A stretch of 64,000 nucleotides of DNA from Rhizobacter sp. AJA081-3. Lineage in GTDB: Bacteria > Pseudomonadota > Gammaproteobacteria > Burkholderiales > Burkholderiaceae_C. Both the position numbers and the translations under genes were made by a program. The stretch spans positions 2,046,001 to 2,110,000 of the forward strand of contig NZ_CP059067.1 of the NCBI RefSeq assembly GCF_017795745.1. The letters run 5' to 3'. Positions 9,389 to 19,430 of the stretch are shown here, one piece after another; positions within the stretch are counted from its first letter, which is position 1, and the number at the start of each line of letters is the position of its first letter. The notes under the pieces were generated by a model. That model did not search any database. It was not told the origin of the DNA and saw only the letters and a program-made list of their open reading frames with translations.

Positions 9389-10279
9389 TCAGGCCGAGCG
9401 CTCGCGCAATGCCAGCAGTTCGTTGCCCGCCAGCGCGAGGAGCACGAGCAGGCCCCCGCCGATCACCGACACGGCCGGCGCCTCGTTGGCGCCCAGCCAG
9501 GCCCACAGCACGCCGAACACGACTTCCAGCAAGCCGAGCAGCGACATCTCCGGCGCGCTCAGCGAGCGTGCGATGGTCACGGCCAGCAGGCACGGGATGG
9601 CGAGCTGCACGACGCCGAGCATGGCAAGCAGCGCCAGATCGCGCCCGGTGGCGGCGAAGGGCTGCGAGGGCAGCAGCATGACGGCCGCGGAGAGCACGGC
9701 GCCGATCAGCACGGCGGGCAGCATGTCCTGCTTCTCGCCGCCGCGGTTGTGCTGGATCAGCGTCCAGTTGATCGCCGCGGCGATCGGCACGCCCAGCGCG
9801 ACCAGCGTGCCCACCAGGTGGCGCGGGTCGCTGCCGCTGACCTCGCGGGCGTACATCCAGCCGATGCCGACGCCGGCCAGCACGATCGCCGCCCAGGTGC
9901 GTGCGGCGAGCCGGTGCCCCAGCGCAAAACGCGCCATCAGCGCGGTGAACAGCGGGCCCAGCGCCATGGTGACCAGCACGTTGGCCACCGTGGTGAGCGA
10001 GAGCGCCATCATGAAGGCGGTGTACATGACCGCCCAGCACAGGCCCGACAGCCACAACGTGCGGCCGCCACCGCGGATGGCCGCCACCAGCGTCGCCGGC
10101 CCGCGCAGCCAGCCGAGCATCACGACCAGCGCCAGCGCGTTGAAGGCGCTGCGCCAGAAGGTCACCTCGAAGCCGCGTGCCGCCTCGAAGTGGCGTGAGA
10201 CCACGCCGGCGATGCTCCACATCAGCGTCACCGCGACCATGAGCAGCACCGCCTTGCGGTGCGTCATCGGCACGGGCAT
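9389..10279 (-). CDS. EamA/DMT-superfamily transporter
   Basis: The predicted inner-membrane protein has 296 residues and about ten transmembrane helices in two EamA repeats. The first half includes MVAVTLMWSIAGVVSRHFE and the AVMYTAFMMALSLT helix; the second includes the MSLLGLLEVVFGVLWAWL segment typical of the C-terminal repeat. I start it at ATG 10279 (MPVPMTHRK), four bases after the typA stop; ATG 10267 is an alternative. No strong Shine-Dalgarno is seen, so reinitiation after typA is possible. The transported compound is unknown. Confidence 0.85.
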   Translation of the reverse strand: MPVPMTHRKAVLLMVAVTLMWSIAGVVSRHFEAARGFEVTFWRSAFNALALVVMLGWLRGPATLVAAIRGGGRTLWLSGLCWAVMYTAFMMALSLTTVANVLVTMALGPLFTALMARFALGHRLAARTWAAIVLAGVGIGWMYAREVSGSDPRHLVGTLVALGVPIAAAINWTLIQHNRGGEKQDMLPAVLIGAVLSAAVMLLPSQPFAATGRDLALLAMLGVVQLAIPCLLAVTIARSLSAPEMSLLGLLEVVFGVLWAWLGANEAPAVSVIGGGLLVLLALAGNELLALRERSA

Positions 10280-10283
10280 CGCG

Positions 10284-12104
10284 TCAGGCGGCTTCGCGCG
10301 AGGCGCGCTTGCGGTCGTGTTCCTTGAGGTGGCGCTTGCGGATGCGGATCGACTTCGGCGTGATCTCCACCAGCTCGTCGTCTGCGATGAACTCCACCGC
10401 GTATTCGAGCGTGAGGATGATCGGCGGCGTGATCTTGATCGCGTCTTCCTTGCCGGAGACACGGAAGTTGGTCAGCTGCTTGCCGCGCACCGCGTTGACG
10501 ACCAGGTCGTTGTCGCGGCTGTGGATGCCGATCACCATGCCTTCGTACAGCGGGTCGCCGGCCTTCACGAACATGCGGCCGCGGTCGTCGAGCTTGCCCA
10601 GCGAGTAGGTCACCGCCTCGCCGTCGTCCTGGCTGATCAGCACGCCGTTCTTGCGCCCTTCGATCTCGCCCTTGTAGGCCTCGTAGCCGTCGAAGATGTT
10701 GCTGATCAGGCCGGTGCCGCGCGTCAGGTTCAGAAACTCGTTCTGGAAGCCGATCAGGCCGCGCGCCGGAATGCGATATTCCAGGCGGACGCGGCCCATG
10801 CCGTCGGGTTCCATGTTGACGAGCTCGGCCCTGCGCTCGCCCAGCGCCTGCATGACGGCGCCCTGGTGCTGGTCTTCCACGTCGGCGGTGACCATCTCGA
10901 TCGGCTCGTGACGCTCGCCGTTCACCTCATGGAACACCACGCGCGGCTTGCTGACCGCCAGCTCGTAGCCTTCGCGGCGCATCGTCTCCAGCAGGATGGT
11001 CAGGTGCAGTTCGCCTCGGCCCGACACCTCGAAGATGCCGTCCTCGTCGGTCTCCTTGACCTTCAGCGCCACGTTGCTCTGCAGCTCGCGCTGCAGCCGG
11101 TCCCAGATCTGCCGGCTGGTGACGAACTTGCCCTCGCGGCCGGCCAGCGGCGAGTTGTTGACGCAGAAGTTCATCGTCAGCGTCGGCTCGTCGACCAGCA
11201 GCATGGGCAGCGGCACCGGGTTGTCGATGTCGGTCAGCGTCACGCCGATGCCGATGCCCTCGATGCCGTTGATCAGCACGATGTCGCCCGGGCCGGCCTC
11301 GGTGGCCTGCTTGCGCTCCAGGCCCTCGAACTTGAGCACCTGGTTGACGCGCGCGGTGAAGGGCGTGCTGTCCGGGCCAGCGTAGACGGCCACGTTCTGC
11401 ATGGGCTTGAGCGTGCCCTGGTTGACGCGCCCGATGCCGATGCGGCCCACGTAGGTGGAGTAGTCGAGCGAGCAGATCTGCAGCTGCAGCGGCGCGTCGG
11501 CCGAGCCTTCGTGCGCCGGCACGTGCTCGAGGATGGCGTCGAACAGCGGCGCCAGGTCGGTGCCGACCTCGCCCTGCTTGAGCGTCGCCCAGCCGTTCAG
11601 GCCGGAGGCGAAGATGACCGGGAAGTCGAGCTGCGCCTCGGTGGCGTGCAGCTTGTCGAACAGCTCGAACGTGGCGTTGATCACGTAGTCGGGGCGCGCG
11701 CCGGGGCGATCGACCTTGTTGACCACGACGATGGGCTTGAGGCCCAGCGCCAGCGCCTTCTTGGTGACGAAGCGCGTCTGCGGCATCGGGCCCTCGACGG
11801 CGTCGACCAGCAGCAGCACCGAGTCGACCATCGACAGCACACGCTCGACCTCGCCGCCGAAGTCGGCGTGGCCCGGGGTGTCGACGATGTTGACGTGCGT
11901 GCCCTTCCACTCGACGGCGCAGTTCTTGGCCAGGATGGTGATGCCACGCTCGCGTTCGAGGTCGTTGCTGTCCATCACGCGTTCGGCGACCTTCTCGTTC
12001 TCGCGGAAGGTGCCGCTCTGGCGCAGCAGCTGGTCGACGAGCGTGGTCTTGCCATGGTCGACGTGCGCGATGATGGCGATGTTGCGGATCTGGCGGGTGG
12101 TCAT
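10284..12104 (-). CDS. typA: Ribosome-associated GTPase TypA/BipA
   Basis: This is a 606-residue translational GTPase related to EF-G and LepA that helps 50S assembly and translation under stress. G motifs are intact: [15 protein letters not shown] (P-loop), [16 protein letters not shown] and NKVDRP. Downstream come the beta-barrel and EF-G-like domains and the TypA-specific C-terminus containing [11 protein letters not shown]. Its ATG overlaps the truB stop as ATGA, so it lies at the 3' side of the rimP-nusA-infB-rbfA-truB cluster. The length matches the family. Confidence 0.96.
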   Translation of the reverse strand: MTTRQIRNIAIIAHVDHGKTTLVDQLLRQSGTFRENEKVAERVMDSNDLERERGITILAKNCAVEWKGTHVNIVDTPGHADFGGEVERVLSMVDSVLLLVDAVEGPMPQTRFVTKKALALGLKPIVVVNKVDRPGARPDYVINATFELFDKLHATEAQLDFPVIFASGLNGWATLKQGEVGTDLAPLFDAILEHVPAHEGSADAPLQLQICSLDYSTYVGRIGIGRVNQGTLKPMQNVAVYAGPDSTPFTARVNQVLKFEGLERKQATEAGPGDIVLINGIEGIGIGVTLTDIDNPVPLPMLLVDEPTLTMNFCVNNSPLAGREGKFVTSRQIWDRLQRELQSNVALKVKETDEDGIFEVSGRGELHLTILLETMRREGYELAVSKPRVVFHEVNGERHEPIEMVTADVEDQHQGAVMQALGERRAELVNMEPDGMGRVRLEYRIPARGLIGFQNEFLNLTRGTGLISNIFDGYEAYKGEIEGRKNGVLISQDDGEAVTYSLGKLDDRGRMFVKAGDPLYEGMVIGIHSRDNDLVVNAVRGKQLTNFRVSGKEDAIKITPPIILTLEYAVEFIADDELVEITPKSIRIRKRHLKEHDRKRASREAA

Positions 12105-13042
12105 GCGGTTCTTTCAGTCAGGAGGCCTTGCACCTCGATCGGGCTGAGCAGCCTGGTGGAAATGAGTTCGCCGGCGGCGATGTGGCCCGCACCGAGGAAA
12201 GCCTTGGGTTCGGGGCCGAACACGCGCACGCAGTCAGCGTCGGCGAGTTCGAGGCGGCGGCGCAAGCCGCTGAGGAATCGCGCGGCGTTCTCGGCATCCA
12301 GGCGCACCGCGGGGCAGTCGGCGATCAGTGCGTCGGCGTCGAGCAATTGCGCGTCGCGTTCGGCTTCGCTCATGCCCTCGAGTGCTTCGAGCGTCACGGC
12401 CTGATCGAGCTTCAAGGCGCCGGAGCCGGTGCGACGCAGCGCCGCGAGGTGTGCGCCGCAGCCCAGCGCGCGGCCGATGTCCTCGGCCAGCGTGCGGATG
12501 TAGGTGCCCTTGCTGCAACGCACGTCGAGCGTCCAGCGGTCGTGCTCGCCCTCGACGATGTCAATGGCGTGGATCGTCACGCGGCGCGCTTCGCGCTCGA
12601 TCTCGACACCGGCGCGGGCGTATTCATAGAGCGCCTTGCCTTCGTGCTTGAGTGCCGAGTGCATCGGCGGCACCTGCTCGATCGCGCCAGTGAAGCGGTC
12701 GCACGCGGAGCGGAGGTCCGCCGCGGTGACAGACACGGGCCGGCGCTCGATGACCTCGCCTTCCAGGTCGCCGCCGACGCGCGTCTCGCCCAGCTGGAGC
12801 GTGGCCACGTAGCGCTTGTCGGCGTCGAGGCTGACCTGCGAGAACTTGGTGGCGGCGCCGAAGCACAGCGGCAGCAGCCCGCTGGCCAGCGGATCGAGCG
12901 TTCCGGTGTGGCCGGCCTTCTCGGCGCGGAATAGTCGCTTGGCCTTCTGCAGCGCATCGTTGCTCGACAGGCCCAGCGGCTTGTCGAGCAGCAGCACACC
13001 GTGCACGGCACGGCGCTGGATGCGGGCGCGCGGCGCGTTCAT
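12101..13042 (-). CDS. truB: tRNA pseudouridine(55) synthase
   Basis: The 313-residue enzyme converts U55 of tRNA to pseudouridine. The motif [15 protein letters not shown] holds the catalytic aspartate, and [17 protein letters not shown] forms the N-terminal family signature. [16 protein letters not shown] is the conserved C-terminal catalytic-domain segment. ATG 13042 lies four bases after the rbfA stop; an in-frame ATG at 13072 would extend it into rbfA and is less likely. It overlaps typA by four bases. The rbfA-truB-typA order is standard in this group of bacteria. Confidence 0.95.
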   Translation of the reverse strand: MNAPRARIQRRAVHGVLLLDKPLGLSSNDALQKAKRLFRAEKAGHTGTLDPLASGLLPLCFGAATKFSQVSLDADKRYVATLQLGETRVGGDLEGEVIERRPVSVTAADLRSACDRFTGAIEQVPPMHSALKHEGKALYEYARAGVEIEREARRVTIHAIDIVEGEHDRWTLDVRCSKGTYIRTLAEDIGRALGCGAHLAALRRTGSGALKLDQAVTLEALEGMSEAERDAQLLDADALIADCPAVRLDAENAARFLSGLRRRLELADADCVRVFGPEPKAFLGAGHIAAGELISTRLLSPIEVQGLLTERTA

Positions 13043-13046
13043 TCGT

Positions 13047-13412
13047 TCAGTCTTCCTTGGCGCGCGTGGCATTGGCCTGCTGGATCAGCAGGCTGAGCTC
13101 GGCGGCACGCTCGGTGGTGCGGTCGAAGTGGAAATGCAGCGTCGGCACGGTATGGATCTGCAGCCGCTTGAACAGGCCGTTGCGCAGGAATCCGGCAGCC
13201 TCGTTCAGCGCGGTCTCGCACTCCTGCGCGTCGCCCACCAGCACCGAGAAGAACACCTTGGCGTGCGCGTAGTCGGCCGTCACCTCGACCGCGTGCAGCG
13301 TGACCATGCCGATGCGCGGGTCCTTCAGCTCGCGGATCAGCTCGGCCAGATCGCGCTGGATCTGGTCGGCGATGCGGAAGCCGCGGTTGGGGATGGATCG
13401 TTTGTGTCGCAT
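13047..13412 (-). CDS. rbfA: 30S ribosome-binding factor RbfA
   Basis: This 121-residue KH-like cold-shock and 16S-maturation factor binds free 30S subunits. Recognisable parts are the N-terminal [50 protein letters not shown], and the C-terminal [20 protein letters not shown]. The C-terminus NATRAKED is slightly longer than in E. coli-type minimal forms. It is separated from infB by a hairpin with the look of a weak terminator, so its level may be set partly by read-through from the infB transcript. Confidence 0.94.
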   Translation of the reverse strand: MRHKRSIPNRGFRIADQIQRDLAELIRELKDPRIGMVTLHAVEVTADYAHAKVFFSVLVGDAQECETALNEAAGFLRNGLFKRLQIHTVPTLHFHFDRTTERAAELSLLIQQANATRAKED

Positions 13413-13431
13413 GGTCGACTCCTGAAACGCA

Positions 13432-13460
13432 AACCCCGCCTTCTTTGGGAAGGCGGGGTT
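13432..13460 (-). terminator. Terminator-like hairpin between infB and rbfA
   Basis: A perfect 11-bp inverted repeat (arms 13432-13442 and 13450-13460, loop of 7) lies between the infB stop and the rbfA start. On the transcribed minus strand the stem ends in TT and is followed by TGCGTTTC, so the U-tract is short and broken. It looks like a partial terminator or an mRNA-stabilising/processing hairpin. Because rbfA-truB-typA continue on the same strand, incomplete termination is the more plausible reading. Confidence 0.6.
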
Positions 13461-13481
13461 CGGGACGAGACCGATACCGCC

Positions 13482-16334
13482 TTACAGCGTTCGAGCCACT
13501 TCCTTGACCTCGAAGAACTCGAGCTGATCGCCTTCCTTGATCTCGTTGTAGTTCTTCAGCTTGATGCCGCACTCGAAGCCGGTGGCGACCTCGCGGACGT
13601 CGTCCTTCAGGCGGCGCACCGATTCGATCTCGCCGGTGTAGACCACGACGTTCTCTCGCAGCAGGCGGAAGCGCGCGCCGCGGCGAACCACGCCGGCGGT
13701 GATCATCGAGCCGGCCACCGTGCCGATCTTCGAGGCCACGAACACCGTGCGGATCTCGGCCGTGCCGATCAGCTCCTCGCGCTGCTCCGGCGCCAGCATG
13801 CCGGTCATCGCCGCCTTCACCTCGTCGACCGCGTCGTAGATGATGTTGTAGTAGCGGATGTCGACGCCGTTGTTCTCGGCCAGCTTGCGCGCGCCGGCAT
13901 CGGCCCGCGTGTTGAAGCCGATGATGATGGCCTTGGAGGCGATCGCCAGGTTGACGTCGGATTCGCTGATGCCGCCGACGGCTGCATGCACCACCTGCAC
14001 CTTGACCTCGTCGGTCGAGAGCTTGAGCAGCGACTGCGCCAGCGCTTCCTGCGAACCCTGCACGTCGGCCTTGATGATCAGCGCCAGGGTCTGGGCGCTG
14101 CCCTGACCCATCTGCTCCATCATGTTCTCGAGGTTGGCGGCCTGGCGCTTGGCCAGCTTCACGTCGCGGTACTTGCCCTGGCGGAAAGTGGCGATCTCGC
14201 GCGCACGGCGCTCGTCCGCCAGCACCATGAACTCGTCGCCGGCTTGCGGCACCTCGGTCAGGCCCTGGATCTCGACCGGGATCGACGGGCCGGCCGTGTC
14301 GGTCGGCTTGCCGTCCTCGTCGAGCATGGCGCGCACGCGGCCGTAGCTCGATCCCGCCAGCACCACGTCACCCTTCTTCAGCGTCCCGCTTTGCACCAGC
14401 ACCGTGGCGACCGGGCCGCGGCCCTTGTCGAGCTGCGCTTCGATGACCAGGCCCTTGGCCGGCGCATCCTTGGCCGCCTTGAGCTCCAGCACCTCGGCCT
14501 GCAGCAGCACCTGCTCGAGCAGCGCGTCGATGCCCTGGCCGGTCTTGGCCGACACCGGGACGAACGGCGAATCGCCGCCGAAATCCTCGGGCACGACCTG
14601 CTCGGCGACGAGCTCGCTCTTCACGCGCTCGGCATTCGCCTCGGGCTTGTCGATCTTGTTCATCGCCACGACGATCGGCACCTTGGCGGCCTTCGCGTGG
14701 TGGATGGCTTCCTTGGTCTGCGGCATCACGCCGTCGTCCGCCGCCACCACCAGGATGACGATGTCGGTGGCCTTGGCGCCGCGCGCACGCATCGCGGTGA
14801 ACGCGGCGTGGCCCGGGGTGTCGAGGAAGGTGATCATGCCGCGCGGCGTCTGCACGTGGTAGGCGCCGATGTGCTGCGTGATGCCGCCCGCCTCGCCGGC
14901 CGCGACGCGGCTGGTGCGGATGTAGTCCAGCAGCGAGGTCTTGCCGTGGTCGACGTGGCCCATCACCGTGACCACCGGTGCGCGGGTCGTCTCTTCGTGT
15001 TCCTGCTCGGCTTGCTCTTCCTCGAGGAAGGCCTCCGGGTCGTCCAGCTTGGCCGCCAGCGCCTTGTGGCCCATTTCCTCGACGACGATCATCGCCGTCT
15101 CCTGGTCGAGCTGCTGGTTGATGGTGACCATCTGGCCCAGCTTCATCAGCTGCTTGATGACCTCGGACGCCTTCACCGACATCTTGTGCGCCAGGTCGGC
15201 CACGCTGATGGTTTCGGGAATGTGCACTTCCTGCGTCTGCTGCTCGGCCGGGGCCACGAAGTTCGACTGCGAACCGTCGCTGCGCTCGCCGCGGCGGCCG
15301 CCGCGAGGCGCGCGCCAGCCGGCGCGTGCGCCACCGGCCGCGCCATCGGTGCGGCCCTTCAGCGCCGAGCGCTTCTTGGCGGCATCGTCGGCCCAGCTGG
15401 ACGACAGCTTCTCGGACTTGACGGACTTCTTGTCGCCCGGCTTGGCGGCGCCGGCCGTGGTCGTGGTCGGTGCGCCGGGCGCGCCGACCTTCTTGTGGAT
15501 CGTGCCCTTGATCTCGGCGACCGGCTTCGGCGGCTCCTCGGGCTTCTTCGCGACGAGCACCTTCTTCGGCGCGTTCATCATCTCGCGAATCGCCTTCGCT
15601 TCGTCTTCGGCGGCCTTGCGGCGCTTGGCCAGATCGGCGGCGCGCTGCACCTCCTCGTTGGCGACGTCGGCGGCCTTGATGACGCGCAGCACGGGCTTGG
15701 GCGGCTCGGCCGGCGCTGCGGGGGCGGCGGCGGCCGGAGCGGCTTCGGCCGCAGCGGCGGCAGCCTTGCCCGCAGACTTGGGCTCGGGCTTGGCGGCAGC
15801 GGCGGCCAGCGCGGCGGCGGCCTCCTCGGCGGCCTTGCGGGCGGCCTCGGCGGCGCGCGCTTCTGCGGCTTCGCGGTCACGCTGTTCCTGCTCTTCGCGC
15901 AGGCGGCGCTTCTCGGCCAGGTCTTCTTCCTGGCGACGCAGCAACTCGGCCTGGGCGCGCGCTTCTTCCTCGCGGCGCTGCAGTTCGGCTTCGTCGATCA
16001 CCGGCACTGCGGATTCTTCGGTGGCCGGCGCGTCGTCTCGCTTGACGAAGGTGCGCTTCTTGCGCACTTCGACCTGGATCGTGCGTGCCTTGCCGCTCGA
16101 ATCGGCCTGCTTGATCTCGCTGGTCGACTTGCGGGTCAGCGTGATCTTCTTGCGCTCCGCGCCGGCGGTGCCGTGCGAGGTGCGCAGGAAGTCGAGCAGG
16201 CGTTCCTTGTCCGACTCGCTGAGCGTGTCGTCCGTCGACGCCTTCTTGACGCCGGCCGACTGCAGCTGCTCGAGCAGCGCCGCGGCCGGGCGATTGAGCT
16301 CGGCGGCGAGTTGGGCGACGGTAGTCGAAGCCAT
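13482..16334 (-). CDS. infB: Translation initiation factor IF-2
   Basis: The GTPase recruits initiator fMet-tRNA to the 30S subunit and promotes subunit joining. The start is ATG 16334 ([13 protein letters not shown]), giving 950 residues; the frame stays open a little further upstream without homology. Order: IF2 N-terminal domain (about 1-55), a long charged and alanine-rich linker with a coiled-coil [18 protein letters not shown]-type stretch, a second IF2N domain ([19 protein letters not shown]), the G domain ([31 protein letters not shown]), then domains II-IV ending [16 protein letters not shown]. It lies 49 nt downstream of nusA. Confidence 0.97.
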   Translation of the reverse strand: MASTTVAQLAAELNRPAAALLEQLQSAGVKKASTDDTLSESDKERLLDFLRTSHGTAGAERKKITLTRKSTSEIKQADSSGKARTIQVEVRKKRTFVKRDDAPATEESAVPVIDEAELQRREEEARAQAELLRRQEEDLAEKRRLREEQEQRDREAAEARAAEAARKAAEEAAAALAAAAAKPEPKSAGKAAAAAAEAAPAAAAPAAPAEPPKPVLRVIKAADVANEEVQRAADLAKRRKAAEDEAKAIREMMNAPKKVLVAKKPEEPPKPVAEIKGTIHKKVGAPGAPTTTTAGAAKPGDKKSVKSEKLSSSWADDAAKKRSALKGRTDGAAGGARAGWRAPRGGRRGERSDGSQSNFVAPAEQQTQEVHIPETISVADLAHKMSVKASEVIKQLMKLGQMVTINQQLDQETAMIVVEEMGHKALAAKLDDPEAFLEEEQAEQEHEETTRAPVVTVMGHVDHGKTSLLDYIRTSRVAAGEAGGITQHIGAYHVQTPRGMITFLDTPGHAAFTAMRARGAKATDIVILVVAADDGVMPQTKEAIHHAKAAKVPIVVAMNKIDKPEANAERVKSELVAEQVVPEDFGGDSPFVPVSAKTGQGIDALLEQVLLQAEVLELKAAKDAPAKGLVIEAQLDKGRGPVATVLVQSGTLKKGDVVLAGSSYGRVRAMLDEDGKPTDTAGPSIPVEIQGLTEVPQAGDEFMVLADERRAREIATFRQGKYRDVKLAKRQAANLENMMEQMGQGSAQTLALIIKADVQGSQEALAQSLLKLSTDEVKVQVVHAAVGGISESDVNLAIASKAIIIGFNTRADAGARKLAENNGVDIRYYNIIYDAVDEVKAAMTGMLAPEQREELIGTAEIRTVFVASKIGTVAGSMITAGVVRRGARFRLLRENVVVYTGEIESVRRLKDDVREVATGFECGIKLKNYNEIKEGDQLEFFEVKEVARTL

Positions 16335-16383
16335 GGGTTGAATCCTTGCTTGGTCTAGCTCTGTCTGTCGGCGCTGTTGTCGT

Positions 16384-17862
16384 TCAGGCCGTGAACCAGT
16401 GTTCACGGGCCTTCATGATCAGCGCCTTGGCCTGCGCTTCGTCGATCGCGGTCATCTCGGTCAGCTCGTCGACGGCCAGGTCGGCCAGATCGTCTCGCGT
16501 GTGGATGCCGCCATCGGCAAGCTTGGCGATGAGTTCGGGGCTCAGGCCCTCGAGATCGCGCAGGTCCTGCGAGACCTCCTCGACCTTTTCCTCGCGGGCG
16601 ATTTCCATCGTCAGCAGCGCGTCCTTGGCACGGGTGCGCAGCTCGTTGACGGTGTCCTCGTCGAAGCTCTCGATCTCGAGCATTTCCTGCATCGGGACGT
16701 AGGCCACTTCCTCGAGGCTGGTGAAGCCCTCGGCGATCAGGATGTCGGCGACTTCCTCGTCGACGTCGAGCTTGTCGACGAACAGCTTGCGCACCGAGTC
16801 GGACTCGAGCGCCTGCTTGGAAGCGGACTCCTCGGCCGTCATGATGTTGATGCGCCAGCCGGTCAGCTCCGACGCCAGCCGCACGTTCTGGCCGCCGCGG
16901 CCGATGGCGATGGCGAGGTTTTCCTCGTCGACCACCACGTCCATGGCGTGGCGCTCCTCGTCCACCACGATCGACTGCACGTTCGCCGGCGCCAGCGCGC
17001 CGATGACGAACTGCGCCGGGTCTTCCGACCACAGCACGATGTCGACGCGCTCGCCGGCCAGTTCGTTGGTCACCGCCGTGACGCGCGAACCGCGCACGCC
17101 CACGCAGGTGCCGATCGGGTCGACGCGCTTGTCGTGCGAGACCACGGCGATCTTGGCGCGCGAACCGGGGTCGCGGGCGCAGCTCTTGATCTCCAGCAGG
17201 CCCTGCTCGATCTCGGGCACTTCCTGGGCGAACAGCTCGATCATGAAGCCCGGCGCAGAACGAGACAGGACGATCTGCGGACCGCGCAGCGTCGGGTCGA
17301 CCTCGAGGATGAACGCCCGCACGCGGTCGCCGCTGCGCAGGTTCTCCTTCGGAATCATCTCGTTGCGGCGCAGCCGGCCCTCGACTCGGCCCGACTCGAC
17401 GACGATGTCGCCCTTGTCCAGCCGCTTGACCGTGCCCACGAAGATCTTGTCGCCGCGCGACAGGAAGTCGTTGAGCAGCTGCTCGCGCTCGGCGTCGCGG
17501 ATCTTCTGCAGGATCACCTGCTTGGCGGCCTGCGCACCGATGCGGCCGATCGAGACCGACTCCACCGGTTCCTCGATGTAGTCGTCGACCTCGATGTCGG
17601 GGATCTGCTCCAGCGCCTCGAACAGCAGGATCTCGGAGTCGGGCAGCTGAAGACCGGCTTCATCCGGCACCACGTGCCAGCGGCGGAAGGTCTCGTACTC
17701 GCCGCTCTCGCGGTCGACCGACACGCGCATGTCGACCTCGCCGCCGTGCAGCTTCTTCGACGCCGAGGCGAGTGCAGCCTCGACTGCACCGAAAACGACC
17801 TCGCGATCCACGCTCTTCTCGCGCGAGATGGCATCCACCAGCATCAACAATTCGCGGTTCAT
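16384..17862 (-). CDS. nusA: Transcription termination/antitermination factor NusA
   Basis: The 492-residue protein binds RNA polymerase, stimulates pausing and intrinsic termination, and joins antitermination complexes. The N-terminal RNAP-binding domain begins [20 protein letters not shown]. It is followed by an S1 domain (about residues 135-200), two KH domains including the [16 protein letters not shown] motif, and two C-terminal acidic repeats ([13 protein letters not shown] and [19 protein letters not shown]). Its ATG overlaps the rimP stop (ATGA). The upstream leader contains an intrinsic-terminator-like hairpin, a plausible place for NusA autoregulation. Confidence 0.97.
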   Translation of the reverse strand: MNRELLMLVDAISREKSVDREVVFGAVEAALASASKKLHGGEVDMRVSVDRESGEYETFRRWHVVPDEAGLQLPDSEILLFEALEQIPDIEVDDYIEEPVESVSIGRIGAQAAKQVILQKIRDAEREQLLNDFLSRGDKIFVGTVKRLDKGDIVVESGRVEGRLRRNEMIPKENLRSGDRVRAFILEVDPTLRGPQIVLSRSAPGFMIELFAQEVPEIEQGLLEIKSCARDPGSRAKIAVVSHDKRVDPIGTCVGVRGSRVTAVTNELAGERVDIVLWSEDPAQFVIGALAPANVQSIVVDEERHAMDVVVDEENLAIAIGRGGQNVRLASELTGWRINIMTAEESASKQALESDSVRKLFVDKLDVDEEVADILIAEGFTSLEEVAYVPMQEMLEIESFDEDTVNELRTRAKDALLTMEIAREEKVEEVSQDLRDLEGLSPELIAKLADGGIHTRDDLADLAVDELTEMTAIDEAQAKALIMKAREHWFTA

Positions 17863-18413
17863 CGCTCACGACCTCCGTCAACCTCTTGTCCGGGGACCGG
17901 CGTGTCGGCGGGCGACTGCACGGGCGCGAAACGGCGCCCCTTGAAGTCGACCACCGGCACAAGCCGGGCCTCGCGCACTTCGTCGAGTGAAAAATCCAAT
18001 GCCTGATCCGTCTTGCCGTCGTTGAAGACGATGCGCCAGCCCTCGCCCTCGCCTTCGGGCCGCGCCTGCAGCGTGCCGCTGTACTTCTTGCGGCCCTGGA
18101 AGGCGAGCTTCAGCGTGAGATCGATCTGCTCGCCGGCGAAGCGGGCGAAGTCGGCGGGCTTCTTCAGCGGCCGGTCCAGGCCCGGCGACGAAACTTCGAG
18201 CCGCGTGTACGAGCAGTTCTCGACCTCGAGCACATGCTGAAGCTGCCGCGTGACCTTCTCGCAATCCTCGACGACGATGAATTCGCCGTTCGGATCGCCG
18301 GCGACACGGTCGATGTAGACGCGCAGCAAGCCGCCGCCGGTGCGTTCGGTATCCACGAGCTCGTAGCCCAGACCGGTCACGGTGCGTTCGACAGCGCCTT
18401 GCCAACTCGTCAC
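17859..18413 (-). CDS. rimP: Ribosome maturation factor RimP
   Basis: RimP assists 30S maturation. Family marks are [61 protein letters not shown] and the C-terminal SH3-like part. Two starts compete. GTG 18413 gives [19 protein letters not shown] (184 residues), similar to the N-terminus of related proteins, with AAAGG about 11 nt upstream. TTG 18434 would add seven residues with a weaker ribosome site. I prefer GTG 18413. The gene heads the operon and overlaps nusA by four bases. Confidence 0.92.
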   Translation of the reverse strand: MTSWQGAVERTVTGLGYELVDTERTGGGLLRVYIDRVAGDPNGEFIVVEDCEKVTRQLQHVLEVENCSYTRLEVSSPGLDRPLKKPADFARFAGEQIDLTLKLAFQGRKKYSGTLQARPEGEGEGWRIVFNDGKTDQALDFSLDEVREARLVPVVDFKGRRFAPVQSPADTPVPGQEVDGGRER

Positions 18414-18473
18414 AGGGTCATCAACCTTTGCCAAAGATTCCGCAGATCAATCGTCGTTGAAAAACGTTCAAGC

Positions 18474-18502
18474 AAAAAAAATGGGCTGGAAGAATCCGCC
18501 CA
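18474..18502 (-). terminator. Intrinsic-terminator-like hairpin in the rimP-nusA-infB leader
   Basis: On the minus strand, TGGGC/GCCCA arms with an inner GGA/TCC pairing form a hairpin at 18482-18502. Eight uninterrupted U residues (A-run 18474-18481 on the plus strand) follow directly. No gene lies upstream on that strand before the divergent fabI, so the element sits between the predicted promoter and rimP. It behaves like an attenuator or ends a very short leader RNA. On the plus strand the hairpin has no T-run, so it is not a fabI element. Confidence 0.6.
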
Positions 18503-18525
18503 CGCAGCTTTCTAGGAAACGGCAG

Positions 18526-18554
18526 ATTGTAGCGCGGCCCCGAGGTACAGGCAA
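18526..18554 (-). promoter_or_regulatory. Predicted sigma-70 promoter for rimP-nusA-infB
   Basis: Read on the minus strand, TTGCCT (18554-18549) and TACAAT (18531-18526) are separated by exactly 17 bases, a good sigma-70 pair. Transcription would begin near 18519, about 20 nt before the terminator-like hairpin and about 100 nt before the rimP GTG. This is pattern recognition only; a second TTGACA at 18570-18565 has no convincing -10 at the right distance. Confidence 0.45.
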
Positions 18555-18635
18555 GCCGTTGCGCTGTCAAGGGGCCCGGGAGGAGGCCTTCCCCATGCCA
18601 AAATCCGGCCCCTCGAACCACAGTGCGGAGACCCC

Positions 18636-19421
18636 ATGGGCTTTCTTGCCGGCAAGCGCCTTCTGATCACCGGCTTGCTCAACAACCGCTCGATCGCCTA
18701 CGGCATCGCCCGCGCCTGCCATCGCGAGGGGGCCGAACTGGCCTTCAGCTACCAGGGTGAACGCTTCAAGGAGCGCATCGCCGAGTTCGCCGCCGAGTTC
18801 GGCTCGACGCTGACCTTCGACTGCGACGTCGGCGACGACGCGCAGATCGAAGCCCTGTTCACCGGCCTCGGCCAGGCCTGGCCGGAGTTCGACGGCTTCG
18901 TGCACTCGATCGGCTATGCCCCGCGCGAAGCCATCGGCGGCGACTTCCTCGACGGCCTGACGCGCGAGAACTTCCGCATCGCGCACGACATCTCCGCCTA
19001 CAGCTTCCCGGCGATGGCCAAAGCGGCGCTGCCCCGGCTGCGCACGGGCTCGTCACTTCTCACCTTGAGCTATCTCGGTGCCGTGCGCTACGTGCCCAAC
19101 TACAACACCATGGGCCTGGCCAAGGCTTCGCTCGAATCCAGCGTGCGCTACCTGGCGCACAGCCTGGGCGCCAAAGGCATCCGGGTGAACGGCCTGTCGG
19201 CTGGCCCGATCAAGACACTGGCGGCCTCGGGCATCAAGGACTTCGGCAAGCTGCTGACCGACTTCGCCGCGATGGCGCCGATCCGGCGCGCGGTGACGAT
19301 CGAGGACGTCGGCAATGTGGCCGCTTTCCTGCTGTCTGACCTGGCTGCGGGTGTGAGCGCCGAGATCACCTACGTGGACGGCGGCTTCAGCCAGGTGATG
19401 GCCGGCTCGGGCAACGCCTGA
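18636..19421 (+). CDS. fabI: Enoyl-[acyl-carrier-protein] reductase (NADH)
   Basis: The last reduction of each fatty-acid elongation cycle is carried out by this 261-residue short-chain-dehydrogenase-fold enzyme. FabI-specific features are the cofactor segment [31 protein letters not shown], the catalytic pair in YNTMGLAK (Tyr-x6-Lys) and [12 protein letters not shown]. The start ATG follows GCGGAG at 18625-18630. It is divergent from rimP and convergent with the SHOCT gene. A glycine residue precedes YAPRE, as in triclosan-sensitive forms, but drug response cannot be judged from sequence alone. Confidence 0.96.
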   Translation: MGFLAGKRLLITGLLNNRSIAYGIARACHREGAELAFSYQGERFKERIAEFAAEFGSTLTFDCDVGDDAQIEALFTGLGQAWPEFDGFVHSIGYAPREAIGGDFLDGLTRENFRIAHDISAYSFPAMAKAALPRLRTGSSLLTLSYLGAVRYVPNYNTMGLAKASLESSVRYLAHSLGAKGIRVNGLSAGPIKTLAASGIKDFGKLLTDFAAMAPIRRAVTIEDVGNVAAFLLSDLAAGVSAEITYVDGGFSQVMAGSGNA

Positions 19422-19430
19422 GCCGCCGCC

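Noticed and set aside
9366-12404. A 1012-codon plus-strand open frame across the EamA and typA genes
   Set aside because: It runs antisense to typA, an unmistakable GTPase, and its translation is low-complexity shadow sequence.
15240-16100. Ala/Glu-rich repetitive stretch in infB
   Set aside because: This is the normal low-complexity linker of long-form IF-2, not a repeat element.
12816-16358. An 1180-codon plus-strand open frame opposite truB, rbfA and infB
   Set aside because: It is antisense to three essential genes with intact motifs; length reflects high GC, not coding.
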